A stretch of DNA of 64,000 bases from Dasypus novemcinctus (Eukaryota > Chordata > Mammalia > Cingulata > Dasypodidae). The stretch lies in NCBI RefSeq assembly GCF_030445035.2, contig NC_092216.1, positions 11,099,405 to 11,163,404 of the forward strand. The letters are read 5' to 3'. The notes beneath the pieces were generated by a model that saw nothing but the letters and a program-made list of their open reading frames with translations, ran no database searches and was not told where the DNA came from. This document shows, in pieces, positions 12,951 through 25,395 of the stretch; positions within the stretch are counted from its first letter, which is position 1, and every line of letters begins with the position of its first letter. Made by a program: the position numbers and the translations under genes.

Positions 12951-14395
12951 TTTTATCTTGATAGGCTTTATGATGGGTTAGCTTCTATTTCTACTCCAGA
13001 GTTTTATTTTGTTTTTTCTTTCTGTGTGTGTGTAGCAAGGTTCCTTTATGAACTTGGCTTCTCTTATTCTATATCCTTACTGTTCTCTTTGTTTCCTTGG
13101 AAAAAATATTAGGACCAGAGAAAAGAGATAAGAAGAAAAAAGAATAATAGCTCTAATAATTTTTAAAAGATAAAAGGAGAATTATATAAGAGCTAGGAAA
13201 ATAAATAATACAAGGAAAAAATCACAAAAATACAAAGAGATCTAATAAGAAAGATGGAATATAAAAAAAAGAAACAAGAACCAAAATAGAGGAAAAAACT
13301 TAGAGTGAATTAAAAGGCATGAATGACAAGAAGAGTTGAAAAGAAAAATAATGGAAAATAAGAGAGAACAAGAAATAAAAAGAGAAATCAATAAAGAAGA
13401 GGTGGAATGAAAGAAAAGCAACAGAAGAAAGAAGATAGAGAATGAAAAGCAACAGATGACAAGATAAAAAAATGAAGGAAAGGAAAAAATAGAAAAAATA
13501 AGTTTTAAAAAAGGAAATGAAAAAGGGAAAAGACAACAAACTAGAGACAAAACAACCAAAATAACAAAGCAATTCAGAGAAAACAGCTTTCTCTTTTAAG
13601 CCCCTAAGTTGCCTCTCAGGTTGCTGGTACTCATCAATCACACTGCAGCCTGCCCTCTGCAGGTGATCTACCTGGTTTTAGCAAATAAAGTAAAGGAAAA
13701 AAAAGGAATCAAGAAAAGATAATAGATCCAAGAAAAACTAAAGCAAAATCTATGTGTAGTTCAGCCTAGATGTCTGATAACCCAGTGAATCAATCTCTAG
13801 GTCCCTTCTCTTAGGCAGTAACAGGTATTCAACTAGAGAACTCATTTATATGAGGAAGAAACTCCTCCTCTGAGTTACATCAGCTACACACTTTAGTAAG
13901 TTTCTGAAGGCTTACCTTGCTCTTCCCACTCCTGTTCCCTTAGTCAAGTTGGGTTTCTAACAAACAGTGTTCTGGGACTGGGCTGGTTAGACACCTGTCT
14001 ACATCCCCTCAGTGACCTAGCCGCTATCTCCTTAGGATAGCTGGGTATTCCAGCCTGCCTGATCAGATCTCCCTCCCCTCCCATAGGTGGCTTCAGTGCT
14101 GGTTGGGGCCTTTATTAAGATTCAAAGGGCACTCAGTTGGCCAAACTTACTAAAAAGAAACCACTCTCCTCCCTCTACCATACCTCTCTTCCTCCCAGGG
14201 AATGTTCCCTCCCACTCATTGCTTGCAGTGAACCAAGGATTTTACCAAGGCTATTTGCCTTAAGGATGTGGTAAACGCATAGTTTCCAGCCGCAGGAGCA
14301 AATAATTCATATTTTTCCTTTGGCTTATCTGTCTCACTCCCTCCTGGCTGATGTGCAACACTTTCCTGTCCTATAGATCCCCAAAGCATCTCCCT

Positions 14396-15775
14396 CAGGT
14401 AGGTTTTGTCCTTTCTCTGTGATTTATTTACTTATTTATTTTGTGTGTGTTTGTTTGTGTGTGAGAGAGAGTTGAACTCTGCCCACCTACTTCCATGCCT
14501 TGTTTCTGGAAGTTCGAATCATGCTTATTTTGGCCATTCTGCCAATTTATGTCTTTTGATTGGTGCTTTTATTCCATTCATGGTAATGTTTACTGATAAG
14601 GCAGAACTTACTTTAGCCTTTTTTCCTTTTTTTCTTGTATATTATAACTTTTTTGGCCTTTGTTTTCTTCACCCCATATCTGTTTCAGTATATATTTTAA
14701 ACACTTTATTGTTGGCATGGTGTCTATATTTGATGTTCTAATATTAAATAGGTTTGAAATACCAACTTAACTTCAAAAATATCCACAGCTTCTGCTCCTA
14801 TTTTTCTCCTGTAAGTGGTTTTCATACTTATTCCTTTTCATATTTTATGTGACTGTAACATGAAAAAATGATTATTTCTTATTCAGTTGCATTCTGTATC
14901 TTGTAAAGAATAGTAGAGTTATATATAAAAAATTTGCATTGTTATTTACACATTTTACTTTTACTGGAGATCATTTTTTCTTCCAGCAGCTTCCATTTGG
15001 TATCTATAGTCATTTGCTTTTAATCTGAAGAATGCCTTTTAGTACATCTTATATGGCAGACTTTTTGGTGAACTTCCAAAACTTTTTTTTTTTAATCTAG
15101 AAATGTCTTAAAACTCTCAGTCAGTTTTGAAGGAAAATTCTATTGGATAAATAATTATTGAGAGGAAATTTTTCTCTTCTCTAGGCAGGTCATACCACTG
15201 CTTTCCTGCCCCCATGGTTTCTGATGGGAAGTCAGCTGTTTACCTTATTGAGGAGCTCTTGTATGTGGTATATTTCTCTTGCTAATTTCAGGATTTTCTC
15301 TTATCTTTGAGATTAAATATATTGATTATGGTATGTATTGAAATAGATCTATTTGGGTTTGTAGTTTATAGTTTGGATGGCTTTCTTTTACTTGTATATT
15401 CATGTCTTTTGTCGGTGTTGGAAATGTTTTAGTCATATATTTTCAAGTATTCTTTCTCTACCATTTTCCTCTCTTCTTTTGGCACTCAGTGCATATGTTG
15501 GCATGATCCATATTATCCAACATGTCTCAGAGACTTTACTCATTTATTTTCATTCTTTCCCTTACTGCTTTGCAAATGGAATATCAATTTTTCTTTTTTC
15601 TAGTTTGCTGGTTCCTTCATCTGTCTCTTTAAATTTGCTGTTGAACACATAATGAATATTTAATCTCTGTTATTGTGTGCTTTATCACCAAAATTTCTGT
15701 TTGGTTTTTTCAAAAAGTAACTGATTCTTCTACTGTTTCGTGTATTTATTTATTTATTTATTTATTTATTGTCTT
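14396..15775 (-). mobile_element. Old L1M-type fragment (ORF2 start and ORF1), antisense
   Basis: 14520-14740 resembles the antisense start of ORF2 in older L1s, and 15000-15740 the antisense ORF1 with its conserved GTTTCTGATGGGAAGTCAGC segment. It is more diverged than the neighbouring L1s and ends in a (TTTA)n tract at about 15745-15775. Confidence 0.65.
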
Positions 15776-16550
15776 TTTAAAAAAGATACATAAATCACAA
15801 AAAATATTACATTAAAAATATAAGAGGTTTCCACATGCCCCGCACCCCATACCCCCACTCCTTTCACATCAACAACCTCCATCATCATTGTGGCACATTC
15901 AATGCATTTGGTGAATATATTTGGAGCATTGCTGAACAAAATGAATTATTGTTTACTTTGTAGTTTACAGTCTACCCAGAATATTCAGTGGGTATGGCAG
16001 GATATATAATGTCCAGGATCTGTCCCTGAAATATCATTGAGGACAACTCCAAGTCCCAAAAATACCCCCACATCTCATCTCTACTTTCCTTTCCCTGCCT
16101 CAGCAATTACCTTGGCCACTTTCTCCACATCAATGCTGCAGTTTCTTCCATTACTAGTCACAGCAGTTTTATAGTAGAATATCAGTAAATTCACCCTAAT
16201 CCATATTTTATTCCTCCATCTGGTGGACCCTGGGTTGGAGATGTCCACTCACCTCTATATCGAGAGAGGGTTTATATCCTACATGGTTGATGGATGCAAT
16301 TCTCCTGCTTGGAGTTGTAGCAACTCTTGGTTCCCTGGTGTGGTGGTTGACCATCTTCACCTCCCTGTTAGTCAACCTGTGCAGGTCCAACAAACCAGAG
16401 TGTAGGAGCTGAAACTCTGTGGAGGCTCATGGTTCAGCTGGCACATGGCCAGTCCAGAGACTGAAGTCTCCTGGGTATACGCCAACCCCACCAACCACAA
16501 GTTCAGTAAAAGTAATAAAAGAGGCATGTGTAGAAAGTTCATATCTGAGG
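15776..16550 (-). mobile_element. L1 3'UTR module B fragment (antisense)
   Basis: Starts with ACATAAATCACAAAAAATAT and runs through segments shared with the copies at 36.0, 44.4, 55.7 and 57.5 kb, such as CTTGGTTCCCTGGTGTGGTG. It stops at about 16550, where the next fragment has opposite orientation. Confidence 0.7.
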
Positions 16551-17575
16551 GAATTGTGTCTCTCAAGAGAATTGGTGGCTCCCAATGGGGAATGGAAGTC
16601 TAGTATATCAAACCCTCAGCACTGTTGCAAGTATCTGTGATTCTGGTCCTTTAAATAGTGAAGATTAATTTTCACTGTGGGCCCTGATGGGAGAGGGAAA
16701 GAGGAAGAGAATAGATGGAAGCAGAATAACTGAGGGGCAATGGAAGTGTTTCACAAGATCATTGTGCAATGATGGATATAGGACATGTTAAATTTTACTA
16801 AAAATATATGAAAGTCTACAAGTTAAAAAGTAAAACAGTGTAAAACATAAGGTAACTAAAAAGTTGGAAAATTGTACAGTCTAAAATATAAACCATAGTA
16901 TAAACCAAAATGGAACCATGTTTGATAGCTATGTTTCAATATCAGTTTATCAGATGCAACAAATATAACAGGAACATGTAAAAAGGTCATTACTGGGGAA
17001 AGGGGAAAATGATTTGATGTTGGATATATGGGAGTCCCTTGTATTGTATATGCAATATATACTGTGACCTAAAACTTTTTTGAAGACAAAATTAAAAATT
17101 AGAAAAAAAAAAAGAATGTTGACACTGAGGAAGAAATGAAACAAATGGCCTTGCCACTGTATAATACAGGGCGATTCCTATTACAGTGATGAAAGGCAAA
17201 ACATCAAAAATAAAGTTTTATTACATTTTTAATTTTTAACACCCCAATTTATTTTTACTTTAGTTTTTCTAAATTAGTATGTATTCTATTTCTAATATTT
17301 AAGCCTATAACTACTATTTCATTTTCCTATTAATAGAATTTGGCAATATATTAGGCTTCATTTTTGGAGAAGTTTTGGACAACAGAGAGGTTCACCTATG
17401 ACAGGGGAGGAACACTGGTGTGGGATGTTATTGACAGGGGGCACAAGTTTGGGAGGGAATTCTCCAGGGCATGTGTATAGGGTTTATAAAAATGTTTGGA
17501 TATTCGTTGGGTATTTTCATAGTAGTTACAGTTACAAATGACAACTGAGGGAGTGCTGAGTTCCTAGCCAGGGGA
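16551..17575 (+). mobile_element. L1 3'UTR, modules A then B (sense), truncated
   Basis: Module A (16551-17115) parallels 53250-53815 of the full-length L1: TGTCTCTCAAGAGAA, CACTGTTGCAAGTATCTGTG, and an A-rich end at 17100-17115. Module B follows at once, with GGCTTCATTTTTGGAGAAGT and TGGGATGTTATTGACAGGGG, as at 53900-54120. It breaks off at about 17575. Confidence 0.7.
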
Positions 17576-18010
17576 GCTCTGTTACATTCCTCATGCATTG
17601 TTTTGATTTCATTTAGTTAATTCAAGTGGAACAATCCTGAACATCTTTTATTAGTTATTCCAAATTCTGTGTTTGCTGTTGCTTAATTTTGTTCCTTTAA
17701 ATGGCCTTTCTTCTTGTCTCTTTGTACATCTTGATTGTCTTTTGAGCTCTGGACACTAGATTATTTGATATTGTAATCTGGAAGTCAGGTTCTCCTTCTC
17801 ACCAAAAATTTTAATATAGATTGACTGTGTTTTGGAGGCTCTTCAACACTTCATCCAGTTTATACTGCACTCTCAGAACAAACCATGGTTAATAGTTCAG
17901 TACCCCTCACATTTCTCTGCACCTTTGTCTTTCAATGGGTGTGCATGTTCACTTTCAGGAAAGCCAAAGTCTGTGTAACAATTTCCCTTTCAAAAATGTA
18001 GTTTCATTCC
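17576..18010 (-). mobile_element. Probable old L1M 5'-region fragment (antisense)
   Basis: TCTGGACACTAGATTATTTG and the CTGGAAGTCAGGTTCTCCTT segment resemble the antisense upstream region of older L1M elements. No open frame. Tentative. Confidence 0.4.
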
Positions 18011-20590
18011 CCAGGTTTTTCTTTAGATTTAGGACTATAGTTTTGTTTAAGAAAAATGTTTTATTAGAAAGCTGATTTTACATCACAAGGATAACAACAC
18101 AAGATTCCAGTACATCACCCCACCAAAAAAACACCTGGCATTATTGTGGAATATTTGTCACTAAGGATGAAAGAGCATCAAATATTATTGCTAACTATAA
18201 TCTATAAAATACATTTGGTGTAATTTTACCACACAACATGTTATTAACACCATGCATTATGGTTTAATATAGTTCAATTGAAGGATAGCTTTCTTTCAAT
18301 TGATCTTTATGCTCTTAGACTATGCCTTTCATCCACAAATTCATTTATAAATAGCAGTGCTACTTATAATCACTGTAATGTATTGCTAATAACTATCCAT
18401 TTTCACACATTTACATCAACCTAAGTAAAAAATCTGCAAACATTAAGCATCAGATTCACCTTTTCAATTCTCATTCTCTCTTCTCAAAGACTATAATCTA
18501 GATTTTGAGCCTACTGGTTTACTCATAATACTTAGATAATATTAGTGAATCAATACAATATTTCCCTTTTTGTGTGTGGTTTATTTCATGCTCATAATGT
18601 CCTAAAGGTTTATCTGTGTAGTCAGAGGCATCACAATCTCATTTCTGCGGCGGCTTGCTCGGTCGGTAGAGGTGGGGTCTGGCTGCGGACGAGGGGTCGG
18701 TCCAGCTCTGGACAAGGGGTCGGTCCCGCTTGGGACGAGGGGTCGGTCCGGCAGCAGACGAGGGATCGGTCTCACAAGGGGTTGCGTGGTTCGGCTGACG
18801 GAGTCGCCCGGCGAAGCCGGCGACAAAGGGGTCGCCCGGAGAAGCAGGCGACGAAGGGGTCACCCGGAGAAGCAGGCGACGAACTGGGGACAAGGGAGGC
18901 CAGGCCCTTGTCGGGGGCTCTCAGGACTGGAGGGCGCACGGCAGAAGAACTACCGCGGAGACAAGGTAAACACGCAAGTCCAACTTTAGTGAGGGAGAGG
19001 CAACAGTTTTATAGGGGCTGGGGAAGGCTGATTGGTCGAAGCCACACCCTGTTCTGATTGGTTGCCGGCGAAAGGTCAGTGGGCGGTACTGGACGGGGGA
19101 GGGGTGGTGGTTAGGGATTGGCTGTCGCTGTTGCTGGGGGAAGGGGCAGGGTTTAGGGATTGGTGGCTGCTGTTGCTGGGGTGGAGGGCAGACTTGAGTT
19201 TCCCGCCCACACCTGGCTGTTGCTGCTGTCGGGGGAAGGGAAAAGGGCGGGCTGGATTTTTCCGCCCACACCTGGCTGTTGCTGCTGTCGGGGGAGGGGA
19301 AAAGGGCAGACTGGAATTTTCTGCCCTGCACCTGCGCAGGGAGAAGGAAGAAGAAGGGTGCCGCCCCACAAGGCATCGGGTGGTGCCATCTGGGAGGAGG
19401 GGCGGCCGCGGAAGCATGGCTGCCGAGAAGGGGAGACCCGAGGGCACTCTGCGCCCATGCCGAGCTTCCTTCAGGGGTGGCGGTGGGCCCGACCAACCAC
19501 CCTATTATGGGGGCAGCGGAATTAGGCCTACCGCAGCCGCTCCCCTGCCAGGCCAGCAAACCACACTTCAGCCCGAGGGGTGACCGCACATTTCTGCCTA
19601 CAGCTGCACAGTATTCCATTGTATATAGATACTATATTTTGTTTATCCATTCATTTGTTCATATTTGGATTGTTTCCATTAGCAAGTGAGGATAATACCA
19701 CTTGACATTGGTGTGCAAACATAAGTTCTCATCCTGCTTTCAGGTCTTCTGAAAATATTCCTATTAGAGAGATTACCGGATCATATGCATTTCTATATTT
19801 ATCTTCCAGAGGATCTACCAAAATATCTTTTACAGAGGCTGCTCTATTCTTTATTCCCACCAACAGTAGAGTGTTCCTATTTCTCCATATCCTCTATATT
19901 TGTAGTTTTCTGTTTTTCAATAATGGCCATTCTATAATGTATGAAATGAGATCTCATTAAAGTTATGATCTGCATTTCCCTATTAGTTAGTAATGTTGAG
20001 TGTCTTTTCACATGTAACTTTTCTTTGTAAAAATGCCTATTCCAGTACTTTGTGCTTTTTAAGATTGTTGTTGGGTTCCATGATTTTTGGAAATCAAATG
20101 CTTATGAGATATATGGTTTCCAAGTATTTTCTCCCATTGAGTAGGATCCCTTTTCACCTTTCTAACAAAGTCCTTTGAAGTACAAAATCATTTATCTGTC
20201 TTTTCTTTTGTTGCTTTTATTTTTAGTGTAAGATTTAAGAAATCACCAGCAGATCTTGATGTTTCACTAAATTTTCTTCAGGGAGTTTTATTGTTGTAGC
20301 TCTTATATTTAATTATTTGATACAATTTTGATATAATATCTGTATAAGGTGTGAGGTAGTGGTCATCTTTCTCTTTTGGTCGTGGATATTCAGTTCACAA
20401 GGCAGCATAGGTTGAATAGAATGTTCTGATCTATCTGAGTGGGTGTGCTAGCCTTGTCAAAAATCACATTACTGTATATTTGAGGGTTTATTTCTGAACT
20501 CTCAGTTTTATTCCATTGGACTCCATGTCTATCTTTATATCAGTACCATGCTGTTTTACCACTGTAGTTAGTATGCTTTAAAGACATGTT
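18011..20590 (-). mobile_element. L1 3' end (antisense), split by the solo LTR at 18646-19588
   Basis: 18011-18645 and 19589-20590 are the two halves of one L1 3' region. The left half ends with GTTTATCTGTGTAGTCAGAG and the right half resumes with AGCTGCACAGTATTCCATTG, which are contiguous in L1. ORF2 C-terminal sequence continues to about 20590. Not coding. Confidence 0.7.
18646..19588 (-). mobile_element. Solo LTR of the class II-like ERV (same family as the provirus at 58.5 kb)
   Basis: 943 bp. It starts TGCGG and ends CCGCA, a perfect 5-bp terminal inverted repeat. It is flanked by the exact 6-bp duplication CATTTC (18640-18645 and 19589-19594). On the minus strand the TATA box is TATAAA (19013-19008). 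The poly(A) hexamer of the provirus LTRs is changed here to ACTAAA. The U5 side holds 20- and 28-bp tandem units (18683-18785 and 18802-18880). A 6-bp duplication fits betaretrovirus-type integration. The solo form implies LTR-LTR recombination that removed the internal region. Confidence 0.92.
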
Positions 20591-21840
20591 TCTATGGAAT
20601 TTGAATGTGTTCATATGGTCACAGGGTATTATCTCCAGATGGAGGCCCACACAATAACCAACAAAATATAAAATTCCCATCTTGAACAGCCCTACTACAT
20701 TCTGTAGTAGAGTGGCAAGAATCCCTAGGGTACATAGATGGTGCCTAATAAGAGAAAATAGATCAATGTGCTAAGCCATCAATATTAACGCTTATGCTTA
20801 TATTTATGAACCTTGTTCTTGTGAATTGAAACTTAGTCTGATAATATCCATTGCCTAAGAATTACTTCCTGAAAATTTCCTGATTACAAAAATGTGACCC
20901 CTTTCTAAGCCAAACACAGAATATAACTCACTACCTTCTGTCTAGTGTGGGACATGATTCCTGGGATGAGCCTCCTTGACACAAAATGATTATTCTCAAG
21001 CACCACACAGAAATATATTTGAAAAAAGACCTTGGCTAAGGGTGGGCGTGGGGGTAGATTTAAATACAAAAGAGGTTTTATGGCTAAGAGATTTGAAGGT
21101 GAAATAGGAGGTCATTCCAGAGATTGTGCTTATGCATGTCACAGAGGCATTTCACTAGCTGCCACAGTAAACAAAGCTTCAAATATGGGGATCCTGAGGA
21201 CTCTAGAGACATCTGGATGCAATAGGCAAGGTACACAACCCCATGAAATCAGCAACCCATCAGTGGGCCTTACTTTTGAATATATAATAACCTATTTCTT
21301 CACTTTAATAGAATTAGGCTCATTTTTAATTTCCTTACACATGATTTTTCTAACCCTCTTATTTTATCATATAATTAACCCATTAAACATATGTTTCAGA
21401 GATTAAATCTATGGCCTGTATGCTGATTGAAGCCTGAATCTTAGCAGAGTTGCAGCCAATACCTCCCATTCATCACACTTGCCCAGAATGACTAAGAAAA
21501 TGTGATAATGGACAACTCCCATCCCAAAAAGCAGAGTGTGTGCAACTGCAAGTAAAACTTTCCTTTCATTTGCCATGTAATATCTAAGCACCCTCTCAAT
21601 TATAAATAAAGTGGGCATCATCCCAAATTCCTCAAGATTGAGGAATGAGCAAATATAAAGGGGGACTGTACCTATGGACTAAAGTAGACTTGTTATTATC
21701 CTAGCAATGGAAGAACTTGTATCATTGATATTAAGACAGTGGTCACCATAGGTTCTGAGGGGAGGGATGAATAGGTATAACATTGGTATTTTAGGGACAT
21801 TGGAATTCTTCTGCATGTTATTGCAATGATGGATACAAGC
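20591..21840 (+). mobile_element. L1 3'UTR module B (sense)
   Basis: Runs parallel to 54200-55250 of the full-length L1 and to 34440-35360: GTGTGGGACATGATTCCTGG, TCATTCCAGAGATTGTGCTT, AAATCTATGGCCTGTATGCT. It stops at the pseudogene; the terminal tail TATATTTTTGATGTAACCTT reappears at 22947, so the pseudogene interrupts the module. Confidence 0.7.
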
Positions 21841-22945
21841 TCGAAGTCGTAGTCTTAAAAGGCTTCTTGTGCACGGCATGGCGGCGGAGGTACTCAGTGT
21901 AGGGACTGAGAAGCCCTATTCCACAACTCATTGGCCCTTGGCTGGGAAGGTTATGTCCCTTGAGACAACCCAACTCCAACCGGCCCCAATGCCTCCTCTT
22001 CCCCTGGTTATTGCTGTGGTTGGTACGCGTCATTTACGGAAGGGTTTCTGTCCAACCACTGGGACATCTACATTTTCTGAACCACCGTTCAAGTGTGTTA
22101 ATTCATGGAGGTGCGCTTGCCTGATTTCATCATTGTAGTCAGGAGGAATGAGGAACATTTTTATTTCTTCCAGGGCATGTCCCATTCAGGTATATGCTTC
22201 TGCAGGAGGGGCAAAGACTTCAGTGAGAAAGTAGAGTTCATGACTGAGGTGGAAATACTTTGCTTCTCCACTTTTCCTCAATTCTTCTTTTGCCTTATCT
22301 CGCAGATAACCTTTTCCAAGGATGGACATTTTTGTCAAGGTTTCTTCCTGTAAACGCTTCAGAGAGTTGCTTGTCTCATGGACACCAAAGTTTCCAAGCA
22401 AAGTTGAACTTAGGGAATTGTTCTACAGAAATTAACATTTTTTCTGTTCCAGCTTCATGTTCTTATTAATCACCACATCAATGTACTTTTCTTCATCCTT
22501 GCCTTTTCCTTTTTGAAACTTTCCATTTCTTGTTTCACCAGCCTCAGAATGTGCGTTAAAGGGGCCCAGGGACTCTTCCGCCATCAACTTCTGGGTATTT
22601 CTTCTCCATGCTTGCCGGCCACTAGACCAGTATTACCAACTTGAGGAGACCAGACTCCGACTCCACCCACGCCCACAATGGGGTGGATCTGGGCGCTGCC
22701 TGACAAGCCACTCCGGGCGGTTAGGCGGCGGCGGCGGCAGCGGCGGCGGGTCATGTGCTGATCGCTCCTGTGGCCTCTGAGAACACGGAGGGAGGCGACA
22801 GCTGCCTGTCAGATGTGTTCACGTTCCTGCTTCCGCGGAGGAGGAGTGAGGGCGGCTAGTGACCAGCGCCCCTGGCCCTTCTGTCCATGATCCTCAAGCA
22901 GGTCTAGTACCCACTGGTAACTCACGCCAGGCCCAGCTGCCATCT
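21841..22945 (-). pseudogene. KHDRBS3: Processed pseudogene of KHDRBS3 (SLM-2, KH-domain RNA-binding/splicing factor)
   Basis: KHDRBS3 is a STAR-family nuclear RNA-binding protein that regulates alternative splicing. On the minus strand the start codon is at 22609-22607. An intron-less reading follows, containing the KH region [17 protein letters not shown], then [17 protein letters not shown] and [11 protein letters not shown] broken C-terminal part with AITRGRGG and a proline run reaches 21841. Upstream, 22610-22945 is GC-rich with a GGCGGC run and looks like retained 5'UTR. A stop after EAYT (22186), a missing Glu in KAKEEE, and frameshifts in the N-terminal part show it is dead. The paralogues KHDRBS1 and KHDRBS2 fit less well at SGEAKYFHL. 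The 3' end is truncated; I see no poly(A) tail or target duplication. Confidence 0.85.
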
Positions 22946-25290
22946 TCCCTATATTTTTGATGTAACCTTTATGTAATTTAACACTTATTTAAAAATAAAG
23001 TTAAAATAAAAATCAGGACAGGAAATGAGAGTCCTCCAACTTTGTTCCTTTTAAAATATAATTTGACTGTTTGGGACCACTTACCCTTCCAAATACTTTG
23101 ATAATTGGCTATTCCACTTTTGCGAAATAGGCTCTTGGAATATTTGTTAAATGTGAGTTTCATCTGTAACACCATTTTTGTAAAATTGAGAGCTTCTCTG
23201 TATTCATTCTTCCAATTTTGAGCACAGAATGTCACATTTATTTAGGTCTTCCTTTGTTTCTATCAGCAATCTTTTGTAGTTATCTGAATACAGGTACTTT
23301 ATGTCTGTTAAATTTATTCCTAAATATTTGATTATTTAGTTGCTATTTTAAATGGAATATTTTCCTTACCTCCTCCTTAGATTGCTCATTAGTAGTGTAC
23401 AAAAACAGTGCTCATTTTTTTCTTTTATCCTACCACTTTCCTGAACTCCTTTATACTTCTAGTAATTTTACTGTGGCATTTTGGGGATTTTCTAGGTGTA
23501 GCTTCATATCCTTAGAGAGTAGCAAAAATTTTTGCTTCTTTCTTTCCTATTTGGATGTGCTTTAATTCTTTTACTAGTCTAATTTCTCTAGCAAGAATTT
23601 CTAGCACAATGTTGATAACAGTGGTGAAAGTGGGCGTCCTTCTCTAGTTCCCTACCTCAATAGAAAAGCTTTCACTGCTTCATCATAGAGTAGGATGTTG
23701 GCTGTGAGTTTTTCATATATGTCTTTTATCAAACTGAGAGAATTTCCAACTAATCTATCTTTCAGAGTGTTTGTATCAAGAGTGGATACTGTATTTTATT
23801 AAACATCTTTTCTGCATCAATTCAGATGATTCTGTGATTTTTCTTCTTTGATTTGTTAAAGTGTTGTATGACACTGAATCTTATTTTCTGTTGATAAACC
23901 ACACTTGCATTCATGGAATAAGACCTACTTAGCTATTATTATTTTTTATTTATTTATATTTTTATTTTTATTTCTCTCTCCTCCCCCTGCCCCTAGTTGT
24001 CTGCTGTCTGTGTCCATTCACTGTGTGTTCTTCTGTGACTGCTTCTATCCTTATCAGTGGCACTGGGAATCTGTGTCTCCCCTGTTGTGTCATCTTGCTG
24101 TATCAGCTCTCCGTGGGTGCGGCACCACTCCTGGGCAGGCTGCACCTTCCCTCATGCTGGGTGGCTCTCCTTACGGGGCACACTCATTGCGTGTGGGGCT
24201 CCTCAATGCGGGGGACACCCCTGCATGGCAGGGCTCTCCTTGCGTGCATCAGCACTGCACATGGACCAGCTCCATATGGGTCAAGGAGGCCCAGGGTTTG
24301 ACCCGTGGTCCTCCCATGTGGTAGGCAGGTGCCCCATCCATTGGGCCAAGTCCACTTCCCCCTACTTATTATGATGTATAATTCTTTGAAAGTGCTTTAG
24401 CTTCAGTTAGCAGTTATTTTGTTGAGGATTTTTGTATCTATATTCATTAGATAAATTGATCTGTATTTTTCTCTTTTCATAGTATCTTTATCTGGCTTGG
24501 TTTAAGGGTGATGCTGGTCTCATAGAATGAATTTAGTAGCATTCTCTCCTGGTCAATTTTTTGGGAGAGTTTCAGCAATATTATTAAATCTGTGAATGAT
24601 TGGTAGAATTTACATTAGATCCATCTGGTCCTGGATGTTTTTTCTTAGGAGGTTTTAGATTGATTTTTGAACTTGTCTGTATCTTCTAGGGTCTCTTTTC
24701 TTTTGATTGATTTTTGAACTTGTCTGTATCTTCTAGGGTCAGTGCATGTCTTTCTTGGATTTCATCCATTTTTCTACATTTTCTAGTTAGTTGATGCATA
24801 GTTGTTCATAGTATCATCTTAAGAATTCTTTTATTTCTTTTTGGTCAGTAGTAATTTCCACCCTATCATTTCTTATTTTATTTGTTTGCATGTCTTCTCT
24901 TTTTCTTGGTCAGTCTGTCTAAAGGTTTGTCAATTTTGTTGATATTCTCAAAGAATCAGCTTTTGGTTCTGTTGATTCCCTCTTGTTTTTCTTTCTTGAT
25001 TTCATTTTTTTCTGCTCTAATCTTTATTTCTTTCCTTTGGCTTACATTGGCGTTAGTTCTTTTTATAGTTCCTCCATGTGTGCCATTATGCCTTTGATTT
25101 TTACCTCTTTCTTGTTTTTAAATGTAGGCATCAAATATAAATTTCCCTCTCAGCATTACCTTTCCTTCATTCCATAGGTTTTGAAATTTTGTGCTGTTTT
25201 CATTCATTTCAAGATATTTAATGATTTCTTTTCCAATTTCTTTTTTTGTGCCAGTGATTAAGAGGGTGTTATGTAACTCTCTTAAGGCTA
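22946..25290 (-). mobile_element. L1 ORF2 remnant (antisense), interrupted by a DAS SINE
   Basis: After a short L1 tail (22946-22975), minus-strand ORF2 sequence runs from the C-terminal half back to the region upstream of the RT. The open stretch 23235-22978 contains FRKSGIANYQSIWKGKWSQT, the L1 segment after the RT. A DAS SINE splits it at 23936-24362. A 33-bp direct duplication is present at about 24663-24737. It ends at an AT-rich tract. Confidence 0.8.
23936..24362 (-). mobile_element. DAS-type SINE (long class), inserted in L1
   Basis: On the minus strand: GGGGGAAGTGGACTTGGCCC with box A-like TGGCCCAATGG, a degenerate B-box-like GGGTCAAACCC, and an AT-rich (AAATA)n tail at 23940-23970. 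The L1 sequence is interrupted exactly here. Short CCTACTTA matches on both sides (about 23921 and 24361) are a plausible target duplication. Confidence 0.9.
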
Positions 25291-25395
25291 TAGAATATAT
25301 AACATATAATATATAACATCTATTATATATAATATATAATATATATCATGCAACATATTATATATATATATAATATAGCCATTAGAATATTTAAC
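25290..25395. repeat. AT-rich palindromic tract at an L1/L1 junction
   Basis: Runs of ATATAATATATAA and TATATATATATA in both directions can form hairpins. They are bounded by near-identical segments CTTAAGGCTATAGAATA (left) and CTTAAGGCTAATAGAATA (right). It separates an antisense L1 from a sense L1. Confidence 0.7.

Larger units (their letters stand above)
6526..14395 (-). mobile_element. LINE-1 (antisense), nearly full length, with a long two-module 3' region
   Basis: In minus-strand order: 5'UTR (about 14395-12960), ORF1 (about 12950-12045), ORF2 (start codon about 11929, end about 8746), 3'UTR module A (8745-8331) and module B (8330-6526). Module names are mine. ORF2 is recognised by endonuclease sequence (142-residue open stretch 11374-10946), reverse-transcriptase pieces (10244-10008, where the FADD-type catalytic motif reads FVNDMV) and the C-terminal segment near 9233-8773. 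About 700 bases of ORF2 are missing near 10260-10310. Frames are broken throughout. The 5' end is less sharp than in the other copies. Confidence 0.8.

Noticed and set aside
18545..19619. Several long GC-rich open frames (up to 232 codons) on both strands over the LTR
   Set aside because: They overlap each other in several frames, lie wholly within the solo LTR and recur in the provirus LTRs with frame changes. They are a by-product of high GC and few stops.
24663..24737. 33-bp direct duplication as a possible mobile-element footprint
   Set aside because: It is a simple tandem duplication of L1 ORF2 sequence with no inserted element between the copies.
25290..25395. AT-rich palindromes as a possible origin, scaffold attachment site or CRISPR-like array
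   Set aside because: There is no regular unit or spacer structure. Simple AT expansion at a junction explains it.
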